A stretch of 64,000 bases of DNA from Balanoglossus misakiensis (lineage: Eukaryota > Hemichordata), in NCBI GenBank assembly GCA_040954595.2, contig CM082582.2:3658001-3722000 (forward strand), in the 5' to 3' direction. Position numbers and translations under genes: made by a program. Each line of letters opens with the position of its first letter. The first letter of the stretch is position 1. Below, in pieces: positions 12,641 through 25,605 of the stretch. Below the pieces are notes generated by a model. The model saw only the letters and a list, made by a program, of their open reading frames with translations. It was not told where the DNA came from and did no database searches.

Positions 12641-13723
12641 ATGTAAAATGGAGTATGAAATGTCACTGGAGGTGGTTTCATCATCAAACCATATCAGTCA
12701 AGCCTACTTGAAACAAACTCTATTGCTTGAGTAAATAACATTGTACTACAACATAAGAGTACACTCTTCAAGAATGACCTGAACTTGTTCAGATAACCAA
12801 TAGGGGGACAACTCTCCACAGTCGGTTGATCACCAGCTATTCTGAAACTACCAGAGGCTATATGTTGAATGACAGGGCATTGTTGTCCAATAATCTCAAA
12901 CTCTCCCACCAGGGATGATAACCTACTTAACTGTAATTAAGGTGGGTTTGACAAATTATCACAATGTTCAATAATACAGTGGGGCACTTTTATGAAAAAA
13001 AATCTCATTAGGAACCGGGATGAATGCAAATAATTGTGAAATTAATTACTGGTGTCACTTTGCCAGCCCATAATCCCATGATCCAATGCTTGACTGAACT
13101 CTCAACACTTGCAGAAAAACAAACACAAGAAGTGAACCTTCAGTTCTTTACTGGAGCTTTAACCCTTACACTTAAAGTACTGAAAAAACTCTTAACCTAC
13201 ATGTATAACCATTAATCGGTTTTAGTCTGGAGATAATTAGTTGGTTAATTACAACTGACAATGTCTCTGTTTCGACTCCTCTCAGTTTACTAAAATTGTA
13301 TCTCATAGATTTCTGATAAATGCCAAATTTACATGTCCAGAAAGCATTATTCTTTTCATTGTAGCAAGCCATAAACACACACACATATAATAATATACTA
13401 AGTATATCAAATTCATATATTCATGTCAATCTGTTGCTTCTTGTTCTCACAGAATAGGAGTAACTGAATATCAAGAAACCACTCATATGAACACATAATA
13501 CTATAGGTACACACATACCTGAGAATTTAGGAAGTATCGACAGTATTCAATAAAACACCAGTGAAGTTGTTGAAGCCAGCGGACCAAACTGACAATGCCA
13601 CCAATCCAACTGTACTGCTCAAATCACCAACATTGGTATGTTGTACATGTGTACATTACATAAAGTGCAGCACATTGACAAAGACATTCAGATATATGAC
13701 CTTTTGTAATAACATATTCCAGT

Positions 13724-13948
13724 ATGAAGAAAGAATCAATGGTAAGAATTCCAGGATTTCCAAAAACTACAGGTGGAATAGCTTTGGTTGAACAAGCGTT
13801 AATAATAAGGGAATGTCTTGCATGTCCAATAGAAGAATGGAATCAACCAATTCACTCAACTTTGTTTGAAAGACACTTATCAAGTCAAAGACTAGACAAC
13901 TATCTTCTAGCTTTATTTTTAAGCAATGAATTTTATGTCTTCACATAA
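13724..13948 (+). pseudogene. Unidentified ORF fragment
   Basis: Open frame of 74 codons ending in TAA, containing RIPGFPKTTGGIALVEQALI and SSQRLDNYLLALFLSNEFY. The reading looks more protein-like than neighbouring frames, but no family was recognised and no splice context fits. It may be a transposon or retrogene fragment inside the intron. Confidence 0.2.
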
Positions 13949-14240
13949 ATTATATTGTGAATGGGCAAGACTCTACTACTAGTACTAGACTTTACAGTGA
14001 TTACTTTAATAATGGACTACAGTTCCATTCTACAAGCAAGTTGACACAGTCTGAAGAGTATAACATTTGAGTATTGCCAGCGAGGGGGCTGTGACAGAGC
14101 CCAAGAAAATTAGTACAACAATACTGTTGTTCAAATGTTGGTAATAAATGTTTCAGAAATAAAATTAGAAGATGGGAGTGACTGAGAGTTGGTATAGTGT
14201 GAAGTCTAATGTGTTGCGACTGATGAATTTTGATCAGCAG

Positions 14241-14333
14241 TTAACCCATTCACCACAATGGTTTGGTCCAAATCTATTGTTTTCTATGATAAACCTGGAC
14301 CTCTGCAAAGGGAACTGAGGGTGAAAGGGTTAA
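14241..14333 (+). repeat. TTAACCCTTTCACC-family repeat
   Basis: Opens TTAACCCATTCACCACAATG and closes GGGTGAAAGGGTTAA, with the ATTGTTTTCTATGATAAACC core. Confidence 0.75.
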
Positions 14334-14664
14334 ATTGTGATACACAAATCACTGATCTGGTGAACTGTCTGTTCCAGTTTAATACTGGTGCTTCTTTAGC
14401 ACATTTTATTATCTGCATCTCACCAAACAAAAGATTGACTACTTGACCAACAATAGTCTACTAAACTTGACTAACTCATAAATGGTTTCCCAACTTTTCA
14501 AACAGCTTGATTACAAAGATGTGTACAGTTTAACAAATTCTACCACATTAACTTAATGTTGGCGGCTTGCTAGAGCAACTCAAACATCAGTCAGTGGTTT
14601 AACATCTTTTGTTTTAATACAAATGCAAAACACCAAGTAAGCTCTTACTGTAGACCCTCACACA

Positions 14665-14859
14665 TACTGTAAAACGGGTTATTTTCGTGAGCTATAAATT
14701 TTCGCGAAATACGAGAGCCAAAATAATGTGAAAATAAAAAGTCGCGTAAAATGTCTTCAGAGATAACGATGCAGTTAGTGAAATACTACAACGCGAAAAA
14801 TTAATCCTCGCGTAACAGTTGCCTCTTTTGAAATTGCGAAAATAACCTGTTTTACAGTA
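14665..14859. mobile_element. MITE with TACTGTAAAACGGG inverted ends
   Basis: About 195 bp from TACTGTAAAACGGGTTATTT to AAAATAACCTGTTTTACAGTA. The body is largely self-complementary, with repeated TTCGCGAA/CGCG. A second full copy is at 62252-62464. The ends begin TA, consistent with a TA-target element. Confidence 0.8.
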
Positions 14860-15403
14860 CATACACAAATACATGCAGTAGTGGATTTAATACCACTAGT
14901 TTTACTGCCAGCCAAGTGTGCTGTTGTCAAAAGTCCTCCAGCAACAATAGTGGACAAAATGGGCTCTTTATAGCAATACAGTTTACAACTTTAGTTGATT
15001 ATCTTGTCACACACATACACAGACAAGTTGTAAAGCTTTTGGAGCTACTTTATTTTGCCACCCAGTTATTTGTTATGACATTTACCTGTGTACAGAAATC
15101 TCACCACACAGGTGTTATGGGACAATGTACAGCGTATAACACAAAAATATACTTTGTCCATGAAAATTAGTGTCAACTGCTTAGTAACAAAATTTGTTTT
15201 GTAATTAATAATATTTGTAACAGTAGTAAGATTAATAATAGACTTTTGACATTTTTAGATATGATAACAAAATTCAAAAGCCACTTATGATGGTAATATC
15301 ACACAATTTAAATATGCGGTATTAAGTTTCCTAGTAATGAAATAACATCACATCTCAAATTTCACAAGATTTATGAGAATACATGTATCTTGCAATGGAG
15401 TGC

Positions 15404-15481
15404 TTAACCCTATCACGGTTCGGTCTAAACCCATTGTTTTCTCTGGACCTATAAAGAGGGAACTGAAGGTCAAAGGGTTAA
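15404..15481 (+). repeat. TTAACCCTTTCACC-family repeat
   Basis: Shortened copy from TTAACCCTATCACGG to AGGTCAAAGGGTTAAA. A second copy begins only 28 bp downstream in the same orientation. Confidence 0.7.
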
Positions 15482-15508
15482 ATATACCAGTACTTCAAAA
15501 TGTTTCTT

Positions 15509-15602
15509 TTAACCCCTTCACCACCATGGTTCATTCCAAATCCAATTGTTTTCTATGCCAAGGTTGGACCTCTAAAGAGGGAACTAGGGGTGAAAGGGTT
15601 AA
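15509..15602 (+). repeat. TTAACCCTTTCACC-family repeat
   Basis: Near-complete copy: TTAACCCCTTCACCACCATG to GGGGTGAAAGGGTTAA. Its right end abuts the minus-strand exon at 15647-15823 with about 45 bp between. Confidence 0.75.
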
Positions 15603-15646
15603 AAAATATGAGCACCATTCAAATTATCGGTGCGGATTGTACTTAC

Positions 15647-15823
15647 AACACTGGACAGATCAATCATTTCTGTGCCACTCTCCACATTGTCGGTTAAAGG
15701 ACGGACATCCTGTTTTCGATCAGACACCCAGCTCATGATGGCAGCCATATTGAAGAACACCGAAACTGCCTCCGCTACACTGACCAGCAGATCCTTGGCC
15801 ACCAACAGCAAATACAAGGACAT
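15647..15823 (-). CDS. Alternative first exon B (59 codons, hydrophobic)
   Basis: ATG to an AGTGTT/GTAAGT donor, exactly 177 bp, phase 0. The peptide starts MSLYLLLVAKDLLVSVAEAV and runs through SVFFNMAAIMSWV, a ~30-residue hydrophobic stretch that could be a signal anchor or amphipathic helix. A polar segment with DRKQDVRPLTDNVESG follows. The donor is the strongest of the set. It would give a membrane-associated form of the KIAA1755/PLEKHG4-like protein. Confidence 0.55.
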
Positions 15824-16503
15824 CTTATCATGGTAACGTCCAAAGCCAGACTGGTGAAATCCCAAGAATGATACACTGCGATTTCTACCAGTACCACACC
15901 ACACAGGATTCTCTAGAGACCGGTGGTCCAGTGGATATTATTGATGGTGTTAAGGACACATCATAAAGGACTAATGGTGACCCGGTCCCCTTAAGACTCA
16001 GATAAACCTTCAGAGATCAGAGTTTTGGTTTCATTCAATGAGATCTCCCACAGACACTTAATTATTGTGTAGAGCAAAGGGGGGCATATGTAACCCCATG
16101 GTCACTGAACGATGTCTAAACTCAACCCTTCAACAGCAATGTTGGTGTGACCTTATATTAGAGGTCACTGGAACTGTCCAATGGTTGCTATGGACAGAAG
16201 AGCAAAATGGACATCAACTCAAGACTTGCTGTCATTGATCAAAAAGTTTATAATCAATAATAACAAAAATTGTTCAATAAATAAATACAATCATTTGGCA
16301 TATATCAAAATGAGGACTCTGGAAACTAAAATTCAAAACATTCAGACAAAAGTTTCCGGTGAAAGTTTGTTGACTAAAAAAGTTGGGAAAATTGTCCCAG
16401 AAATACAATATTGATATTTGTTGACCATATAAATAAAAGTAATTGGACAAGTGATTCAAGAGAAAAAAGCCAAAAATTGAAATCATTTTCTTAGGGCTCA
16501 CAC

Positions 16504-16551
16504 CTCCATGAACAGGACCATGCCAAACTCAGCCACCACATAGATGCCCAT
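16504..16551 (-). CDS. Alternative first exon C (16 codons)
   Basis: ATG to an ATGGAG/GTGTGAG donor, 48 bp, phase 0, encoding MGIYVVAEFGMVLFME. Gly follows the initiator Met but no Ser/Thr is at position 6, so N-myristoylation is not predicted. Plausible only as a member of the phase-0 series; the donor is less than ideal. Confidence 0.4.
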
Positions 16552-18215
16552 GCTTTGTACCTTTGTACCTGTATACATCCACACTGCAGAAGTATTTTGG
16601 ACCTGTACCCGTGACAAACTGGAACCACAAACCCTCCATCATAAACTATGATGGAACCCATTCTCTGACTTCCCATCATGCACCAGCTGTAGGTACGCAA
16701 TAAATACTTCGTTCATTCTCATTGCAAACTTTCTGACTTTTCAAGTTGAAACACGATTTTGATTAATAACTATTACGTATTAAAAGCAAAAACTCATTGT
16801 TTTCTATAATATTTGTGAATACATATAAAAATTGCTAAAATAACGTGTACAGACATGGGTATAACTTCTAACAGATCAGAACCAGTCAAGTAGTGGAATT
16901 CAAATTGTGTGTTATCTCTTGGAAATTTGAAATAGAGTGGTCTAGAATCTAAACATCACATCACAAATCTCACTCCTTCTGATCTCTACATTTAAGAATT
17001 GTTAATCGTTCAACACTTACATGTATGCTACATTGGTGTATGTTTGACATCAGGTGAAAATGAAAAGTACACTACACCTGCACATAAACACTTCTGTTCA
17101 GTATATGTAAACTTCACAAATACATACTTTTCAGACATAGTTCTTCTTGCACCTATGGGTTTCAACAGTATTTTTTCTGATCATCCATCAATTCATTTTT
17201 TAGGAAGAAAGGCTGGTATAACAGGTTGATAATGCGATACTTGCGATCGTTTTACTTGCCCAAGAATGATTCTATGGTGCTGTTTCCATTTTTAGCCTTC
17301 AACACTGGAACACTATACAGAATGCCAATCCGGCTTACCTTAAAAGTTACAGTGCATTAAACTTAAACTCCACTGGGAATTTGTCTTCGCTATAGTGAAT
17401 GCTACCACCATCAAGGCTGTACTCACAAAGGATGCGCTGTGCATATCATTGCACCAGTTCTGGTGAACTGCATACAAGTTATGATGTATGCAGATACATG
17501 TACTGGCAGCACCTTGGTACACATTGAATGATGTCACATAAATATTGTCTTCAATGCTTTTGTATGGGACAGTGAAAGACAATAGAGAATTGAAGTCTTT
17601 GACCGAGGAAGGTTGTATCAAAGATATCTACACGTGAAACCAAACACACGTGTCACAGACTACATGGTGTTAACACACCACACAATGTTCATACAGCAAT
17701 ACCCTTCCACTCAAAACCAGACATAAATCTAAACCCCTCCCCACCCACTTTGGCTGCGGGGACTAAAATGAGTCTGTGGCCATTTTTAAGTAAATAGAAG
17801 ATAGCAAATAAGTATACATAAAACATTTCTAGTCAGAATTACTTAAAATTTTGATAAAATGTTGAGACAAAGAGGACATTTTCACCATAAACATAAGTGT
17901 AATCACATACTGCAACTATTTTTTTCTGGATAGTGGATTTTCAAATATTACTAAGCATGTTTATATGAGGGCTTATATTTCATGAGGTCTGTGACCACAT
18001 CAACGACACATATGTCAATGGAAAGCCATGTTTGATATTGCGAGTGAAATCATTACAAAATATGAAAGTTAAAAGTGTGAATTACTTTCAAAAACTTGAA
18101 ATGTAAGAAACTTTCAATGTAACAATGAATAAATTCTGAAGTCTGAGTTGGATGATACCATAAATCTGCTAAAGGAAAAGTATAGACCAGTGTTCAGATA
18201 ATATCACCAACTTAC
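16552..18215. other. Intron / intergenic
   Basis: AT-rich. A TTTTAAG/GTAAGC donor-like site on the minus strand near 17340 has no usable ATG in the required phase. No gene called. Confidence 0.5.
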
Positions 18216-18257
18216 CACGAGTATTGCCACCAATGCACTAGGACAATAAATGAACAT
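18216..18257 (-). CDS. Alternative first exon D (14 codons)
   Basis: ATG to a CTCGTG/GTAAGT donor, 42 bp, phase 0, encoding MFIYCPSALVAILV. Short and hydrophobic with a strong donor. Identity rests on phase and strand agreement with the neighbouring candidates. Confidence 0.4.
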
Positions 18258-19952
18258 CTGGAGTTGTCGACAGATAATGATGTTCAGATCAGGGTAAAAG
18301 TTAGACATGTCGATACACTGTGATGGAATCTTCAGGCTAAGTTATCATTGAATCTTCAGAAATGAGATATGATGATCTAGTCGCACCTCATCAACTGTGA
18401 CAACTGAATGCTAAACACTGGGCAAGACAAACTGTGCAATCCATCAGTGGCAGAATTTGCAATTCTAATGAGTATCCTTGGTTCTTCCACTCTCTTCCTC
18501 AACAATATACAGGCTGGCGGAGTTTGTTGTGACAACATGTTTTGACAAGCACACTACAGAAGTGGCCAATAGAGCTGTGCTGTAATATCTGTCATGACAA
18601 TTGACATATGAACAAAACATTTGTGAAATGTACCGCTATAGCAAGTATCAAACTTCAAAGTTGACAGAGCAGTTAAACAAGTAAAACTAAAGGAGTTGAT
18701 TTTTTATCATAAAAGATAAAAATATACTAAAATACACATGACAATTTCTAAATGTGCAAATTTGAAAAAGCTGGGATATTGAACTCATTACAGACCCATG
18801 AAATGAATTCCAAAACTCTTACTGTTACAGAAACAGTTATTAATACTGAGAAGACATCAAGTGAAGTTACTAAGGAAAATATGACCCAAAATAGCCAAAA
18901 ATCTGGACTCATGCAAGCCAACGAGATCATGAAGGCCCTGTGCCCTCAACATCAGAGCTACATGTAAATAGCTGGAAAATGGTACTATACGAATGCCCAT
19001 ACTTTTATCACATTTCGGCTCTTTATCACTTTTCTTTAGTGTCCATCCTGGCACATGTACATGACACTGAGACAGACAGACTCTACTGATCCCATAAGCT
19101 CTTTTTTGTACAAGTTTATACAATACACCAAATATAGTAGCTAAACCAAAGTTTGTAAACAATCGCTAACTTTGGCTAACAACACACACCATACAGTGCA
19201 TGCAAAATGATCGCATAATCTGTTAGAGATTTGGTCAACCGGATTAAAATGGGGTTCACTTTTCTTTTCAACTCAACCTCTAACAGTATTAGTACAGTAA
19301 CAGTATTATATCTAAGTTTCTTGCTGGAAACAATGATTGTGAGGTGCAGTGCTGTCATCAACTATAATGTTGTACACTTAGGAACATGATAATTTTATTT
19401 TGTGAATTTCATGCTCTGCAAGCCTTCATAGGTATTTCAACTATTTGTTACAGACTGGGAGGGCAAAGTGCACCCTACAGTGGGATAATTATAGAAATTG
19501 TGAAAAATGGTTGCAGAATGACCAACAGTAAACATAATCAATACTAACACTAACATTTAGCTACTTCCTTATCTGTTATGTGGAAACAGATATCTGACAT
19601 GTATTCAAGTGTTCATTTAGTACCTCATCAGAAACATATTTGATTTAAAATCAAGATTTACATTTAGTGATAATAAACCAAACATGTACATGTACAGCAG
19701 TAATTAGGGACATTTCATTTGTAAAAGTAACATTGTAAGTGCTATTACTTCGAGATAAAAAATTCATGTATCTGGACGCCAGAACTTGCATCATTCTCCA
19801 TAGAAGTTCAATTCAAAATAATCCAAACGAATATTTATAACATAATTTAATGCAGTGGTTGGGGTCAAATTATTATTTCATTGCAACAGATCATATCAGT
19901 TGACTATATACCAAACATTTTTGGGTTGTAAAATATATTTGTCTTGACTCAC

Positions 19953-20024
19953 CTTTGCTTTCAGTTTTAATAAGACAAGACCAATAATTGCAAGGCAGGT
20001 GACAGCTACCACTAGAGACAACAT
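19953..20024 (-). CDS. Alternative first exon E (24 codons, membrane anchor)
   Basis: ATG to a GCAAAG/GTGAGT donor, 72 bp, phase 0. The peptide begins MLSLVVAVTCLAIIGLVLL and ends KLKAK: a ~19-residue transmembrane segment followed by positive charge, the layout of an N-terminal signal anchor (positive-inside rule). An in-frame TAG four codons upstream supports this ATG as the start. If spliced to 8636 it would place the KIAA1755/PLEKHG4-like domain on a membrane. Confidence 0.55.
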
Positions 20025-21129
20025 TTCACACTTCTAGCAAAATCCCTGTGTTGGGGTCTACAGCCATTATCACACAGTGCGTGCTGGTTACCAACAAAAC
20101 TATTCCAAGTGACGTGATCACTGTGTCACAGATAAGCTGTAGAAAAATTCCAATCACCAAAACCTCCATGAAGTTGTGCAAACAACTCTGGTCAGTATTT
20201 GGACACTGACCAAAACAGTGAGTTAAGCCTGTAAAGCATTATGGGTAATTACCATCAACACGGAGGACCCAGTGTCCACACTCTGACAAAGTCGGAATTC
20301 CACTTGGTGTATAAGTGCATTGACGACACATTCCAACTGCATGATCACACTCATCAATTTCTTTGTTTTAATCCTAGCATATTAATGACAAAAGGAAATC
20401 AAGTCATTTGAATTCATAAGAGAAAGTTGGTACTATAGGTAATAAATAGCTGTACAACAGTTATCCAATAGTCTAATCAGTGAATGACAATACCACTTGT
20501 TAATTGATCCAAGGGGATTTGCACATTCTAATCCTGTAATTTACCGGATGCCATTGCATTACTTTAATTATTTTGTCTTCTGAATTGTTCCACAGTCATT
20601 CATTAGCAAGTACCCCGGTATGTGCCAGGGTTGTGATTTTCAACAACTGGACACTGGATAAATGTATCATTACTCCACCATAGAATTTAGTTAGCATGTG
20701 TTTCCATAAAAACTACCTCCCTATACTATTTGCATGAAAAGCACAGGGGGAGGGGTAAAATTTCTTTGGACAATTCACTGCATGACAGTTGATACACACA
20801 CTGATACAGGGTACATGTTCAATAAAAACGATCAACAGTCACAGATGCTATATGTACTGGTGGTAGTACTACGTACATGTAATAATGGTATCACAAAAAG
20901 TAGAACTGAGACTAACCTGTTCAGGCCACAGCTTGAAGTTTATATTTGTTGGGACGAGACTATTGTTCCCTGACTCTACCTTCAGAATGATCACATGCAA
21001 TCTTGTTGAAGGCTACATTTCGTCTGTATGGACTTCACTTTTGTTTTCATCTCTCGGAAAACTCACCGGGTTATTTCGTGGAGATTATCTACCCATTAAT
21101 GGCATTTGTTCTGGTTGAGTGAGTCTCTT

Positions 21130-21393
21130 TCAAAACATTGTCTGCACACACAAAGTTGCTACAATGCCTTCCTCTTGCCAGTTGATCACGTCTCTTTCAA
21201 TCTTACAGAATGCCAATAAATCCCAAACTAAATTTAGAAACTTCTCTGCTGCAAGCAAGTTTTCATTCTTATAGCATCTTCTGAGACAAACTATAAAATC
21301 ACTATGTGTTTCACCCTTCATATTAATAGCATTTTCATATTTGTCATGGCTGACTTGGAGTTGGACCAGCTTAATAATAATATATGGAACTTT
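21130..21393 (-). pseudogene. Unidentified single-exon coding fragment
   Basis: Open for 88 codons from an upstream TGA to a TGA. It includes KLVQLQVSHDKYENAINMKG, EKFLNLVWDLLAFCKIERDV and INWQEEGIVATLCVQTMF. The composition is convincingly protein-like and helical, unlike its surroundings. An ATG lies at 21321. No family was recognised. It may be a retrogene or transposon fragment, or a real small exon nested among the alternative first exons. Confidence 0.35.
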
Positions 21394-22349
21394 TCATTTG
21401 TGAAATAGTGAATTAGAAAAAGTACGCAAGAATACAGATCAATGGAACCCATGAGACATACAAGGTTACATATGCTATATGGTATTGATCATTAAACTAT
21501 ATGTATCTCTGCAGACCACACTCACAATGCAGGCTACTAGAACTGATATAATAATATCAGCAGTGTTTAATTTAGAATCAGGCAGGCCTGTAGAGTGCTT
21601 TCAGGTTCTGCAGACTTCAGGGATTTGAGTTTACAGAAATTTACAGAAACTAAAAACACTTCAAACTAAAAACAAGACAACGTATTATGCGTATTTCTCC
21701 ACAAGTCGACAAAACTTATTCATGGAAAGATCTCACTAAATTTTCCTTATATTGAGATCAATGAAGAAAATGTTAATTTAATACATACATGATACTCACT
21801 TTCTGTATCTTTTGATATCATCTGAGAATGACCATGCAGACATTTAGCATTCTGTAGCTTTACTGATGCAGCCACAACTTTAATCAAGCTAATATCTAGT
21901 CTGGCCTTTTCTAGCTAGTATACCCAAAGACCCGGCACAATGGCAGAGTTTAAGAAAAGTCAACCTTGCTAGATACTATTACTAGGCCAGTCATGACTAT
22001 TCACACTGGTATAATGCACAGGAGTGGACTCGATTACTTGCCAACCAACTATTTTTCACTCTCGTTTTCCCAAATCTATGTTTACACATTTGTTTGTTTG
22101 TTTGTCAGTTGTCAGCAGAAATGCTTCTATTTTTCTCTGTGATCTTATTCTGGCATGATTATTAAATATTCATGTTTAAATACCACTACATCTGTCGCGC
22201 CATTACATGCTTAATTAATTCATGAAATTGTGTTGATCAGTACAACAGTTATTTTCTGTTCACAGAAAGGCCTATCACTCTACATAGAGGGCGTACTATC
22301 ATGACAACATGTGCATGTATACTGCAATGCAATAGATAACACAATAGGA

Positions 22350-22735
22350 GGATAAAGTCATTGTTAATGACCTAGTCCCCCCTGATATGAACGCTAAAGT
22401 CATTAGTCAAGGCATGTCCGTAATATGGCACTGACAATGTTTCTAAACGAGTATTTGCCTGGTGGTACGAACATCCAAATGCACATTATCATAATCGCAA
22501 TGAAAGATTGAAATCAGTTGTAAAACCTTTTGGGAAATTGATCTTGATGGAAAAATTACAACAAAATGGCTTCTACTGCTAGGTAGACATTTTGGATCAT
22601 ACCAAGAAATAAACATACATGAATCTATACGACAGAGTACATTTTCGGTGTACAAAGTTTGAATGAAATCGATCCAGGCATATCTGAGTAATGACTGGAT
22701 GGTCGGACACACGGACAGACTGGAGGTAACTAATC
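22350..22735. repeat. Old dispersed repeat (GGCCGCCTAGCAGCCAT family)
   Basis: Second copy of the family at 3160-3610, same block order: AATGACCTAGTCCCC, TGGTGGTACGAAC, AAAATGGCTTC, ACAAAGTTTGAATGAAATCG, then GTCGGACACACGGACAGAC. Confidence 0.6.
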
Positions 22736-23461
22736 TGTTAGTCTACAACTTGGTAACCAGCTGACATTAATTGAACTCATTCAGAATGTAACATTTGTCA
22801 CAAATTGTGTCTCTTTTGCAGCTTTGCCAAATCATGCTAAACTGCATATCTGTCTGCCCACTCAAGACTAGAGTCATGACATACATGTACATATAGTGAC
22901 TCTATAATAGATTGTGACCTCTCTTGAAAATGTCACAAATGATATCAATACGCTGGGACAACACACTGTCACACAAGTACCATTATAATATACATGTATA
23001 TAAACCAAGCACACCATCTATTCCTACACTTTCAAATATCTTTCTGGCATTTCAACAAGTCAGTATGTCTAAATATAGTAACACCTTTAACCCAAGAGTC
23101 TAGCCGGCCAGGCAAGCAGACACATAATGAGATGCTTGTCTAATTGACCTTTGCTTTGTTTTTATGAGTATTCCAGACAAAAACGTCTCATTATGATGAC
23201 ATGATGACCCCTAATCATCAGTACAACTAGTACAATCCAGACTATTTTTAAACTCTGAAATAATAAATGTGCGAATATTATATGACTGGAGCCTGATGAG
23301 ACTGTCATGGAACAAAATCATTTCATTTGATAAATGTAAAACGTACTTCCTTTTCAATCAGTACTAAAATGAATCAATGTTTATATCAGGTACTATTCGA
23401 ATTTAGCAAAAATCATGACAGTACATAAGTTCAAAATTTGAAAAGAAGACTGGCCCCTCAC

Positions 23462-23494
23462 CTTCTGAAACTCTTCCAGTGTAACATACTGCAT
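23462..23494 (-). CDS. Alternative first exon F (11 codons)
   Basis: ATG to a CAGAAG/GTGAGG donor, 33 bp, phase 0, encoding MQYVTLEEFQK. An in-frame stop eight codons upstream and no good acceptor before the ATG favour a 5' exon. A soluble, charged N-terminus. Confidence 0.5.
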
Positions 23495-24218
23495 CGTCTC
23501 GCAAACTTCAATTTAAACTGAGTCACAAGAAGGCTTCTCCCAGTGGAATGCACATATACTTAGAGACATGGGTGGAGGCAGTACTAAATCAAATGTGTGT
23601 GACCATTAGCTGTCAAGTACATATATACACAAGGACAGAGCTTTGAAAACAGACTAGCATGCGGTATCACCCATAACAAGTAATCAAGCAAGTCAAGTTG
23701 AGAATACTTGTGCTGATAGTGATAGGGGGCATCTCCAAAGTTAACAGTTGTAGCAGACAAAATATCCTGGTGTTTAATGTAGCACAAATACAATTTAGTA
23801 ATATATTGCTATACAAGTTGTACCTCATGGTAAAGGGACTAATTTATTACATGTACTAGTTAGGGTTTTTTTGCCATTATTTTGAATATAAGAAGCTCAA
23901 GCATTCTGCAGATTGATATGTCATTTACCACTTTACTTAAATATGTACTGATATTACAATTGACTAGGCTGGTTACTGAGTTGAGATGTTCCCTCTCTCA
24001 CAGATAACCATATCATCTTATTACCACACATATCAAATTCACTTGATACAGTCTCCTCACTTTACATGATACTGCACAGCACTCATATATTATGTGCCAC
24101 TGTAATCACAGTTTATAACATCCTTGAGTAGGTGTACATTTTCAGTCCAGTTAAAATTAAATCAAGGTCAGACCAGAGTTGGACCAGTGTGGTCAGGGTA
24201 CAATCCATTGGCTTAAAA

Positions 24219-24313
24219 CTTACCCCTTTCACCACTATGGTTTGCTCCACACCCATTGTTTTCTATGGTAAAGTTAGACCTCTATAGTGGGAAAGGGGGA
24301 GAAAGGCGTAATT
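24219..24313 (+). repeat. Degenerate TTAACCCTTTCACC-family repeat
   Basis: TTACCCCTTTCACCACTATG, ATTGTTTTCTATGGTAAAG and GGGGGAGAAAGGCGTAA mark the copy; several positions have drifted. Confidence 0.65.
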
Positions 24314-24847
24314 TAAAGGTGCAATTTTCTATCCCTGGTTGTCGCATTTGTGCGTTCTCCTCCTAGTCACATATTGGCCTGATTACAATGTTTGGTTGAT
24401 TTGTCATAATGATAATCACACACTGATCTCAATTGTTTTTCACCTTTCACCTGTAATAGCTAATCCTTGAAACAAACTCTCAGCTGTACCCTCTAACAAA
24501 CATGATTTTTAAAAGTTTTGGGTCATTTCGAGGATTTCTAAAAAAAAAATTCTCTGAGTCTATACACTTGCATGATGTAGTGTAGATAATTTTCTTGAGT
24601 CACCAGTGAGTTTGTGGAGTCAGTGGCGCGTTATATAGGCTCAGAGGGCACACTGACTATCAGTACTGTACCCACCAGATGTTGTGGTACCCCTTATACT
24701 TGTACCATACAGGACTTCATTAAATATTTAGGTGATAGACCCATTAAAATTGGGTTTTGAAACAATGCATGCCATGCTCACAAGTCCTCATGACAAGTTG
24801 AGTTGATAATATTTGTTTGACATAATTTTTGAGGACAGGGTTCACCT

Positions 24848-24899
24848 TAATAGCCTAGTATCCAGCCATATTTTGTCCCCACGGCTAGATACTAGGCTA
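24848..24899. mobile_element. 52-bp hairpin insertion with 9-bp duplication
   Basis: TAGCCTAGTATCCAGCC and GGCTAGATACTAGGCTA form a stem around a short loop. The insert is bounded by GGTTCACCT on both sides (24839-24847 and 24900-24908). It is very short for an element with a target duplication. Confidence 0.6.
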
Positions 24900-25105
24900 G
24901 GTTCACCTAAGATAATTTATGTGATAATGTCTGCCCTATACAACTAACTTACAAGTAGAGGTTGTACATGTGTAATTCAACTGAAAATAACCAATGTGGA
25001 TTAAGAACATGTAGGATAATGTGGACATGCAACATTGGCCATGGACCCAGCTGACGTCATTCACAGTTGATTGATTAGAAATTTGGGGCATGGTCCCAAG
25101 GTCCT

Positions 25106-25255
25106 ACATAGACCACTTCGCGGATAGCATAACGCAGGGTGTTGTGGGACAGTTTGCGTTCTGAGCGCGTGCGTTGGCCATGTACTAGACGCTATGTTGA
25201 ACGCAAATTATACCATCATGCATTGCAGATACCCTACCCGCGTAGTGGTCTATGT
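25106..25255. mobile_element. 150-bp MITE with ACATAGACCACTTCGCGG ends
   Basis: The left end ACATAGACCACTTCGCGG is matched by CCGCGTAGTGGTCTATGT on the right. The interior is GC-richer than its surroundings. TA-type borders. No coding capacity. Confidence 0.7.
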
Positions 25256-25605
25256 ACATGCGCATCCACAGTCCCTCCACATGTTTCATCCAGGCAGACA
25301 GGCCTCAGCCTTAAGGAAAATACACAATAACCAAAAATAAGAACGCTGCAAATCCCACTGCAGACGCATCCATCCATACACACATACTGCTGATTAAATA
25401 ATCTTAGCAAGGCATACATGTATCAATTTTCTACAGTCTACTGTCTAGCACCTTATGTTGGATTTTCAAACTAGACAGAATAACACAAAAATATGACATA
25501 GTGTCATCCGCTCAGTAGTCAACAACGGATACTCTACAATACTCAATGTAACATTATCACCAAGGCCAGGATAAATGTTTATAATTGTACATTTACTAAA
25601 CTCAC

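Noticed and set aside
12694-12909. 71-codon minus-strand frame
   Set aside because: Reads partly protein-like, but no family, no splice context and no start support; could be a repeat.
15082-15164. Minus-strand 25-codon ATG frame ending at CACAG/GTAAAT
   Set aside because: Ends in phase 1, which does not fit the phase-0 acceptor at 8636; no other exon to join it to.
17340-17621. 93-codon minus-strand frame next to a TTTTAAG/GTAAGC donor
   Set aside because: The frame stops before the donor and the donor-compatible frame has no ATG; no convincing acceptor.
21810-21832. Minus-strand MISKDTE with a GTGAGT donor
   Set aside because: Phase 1, so out of frame with the shared exon; likely chance.
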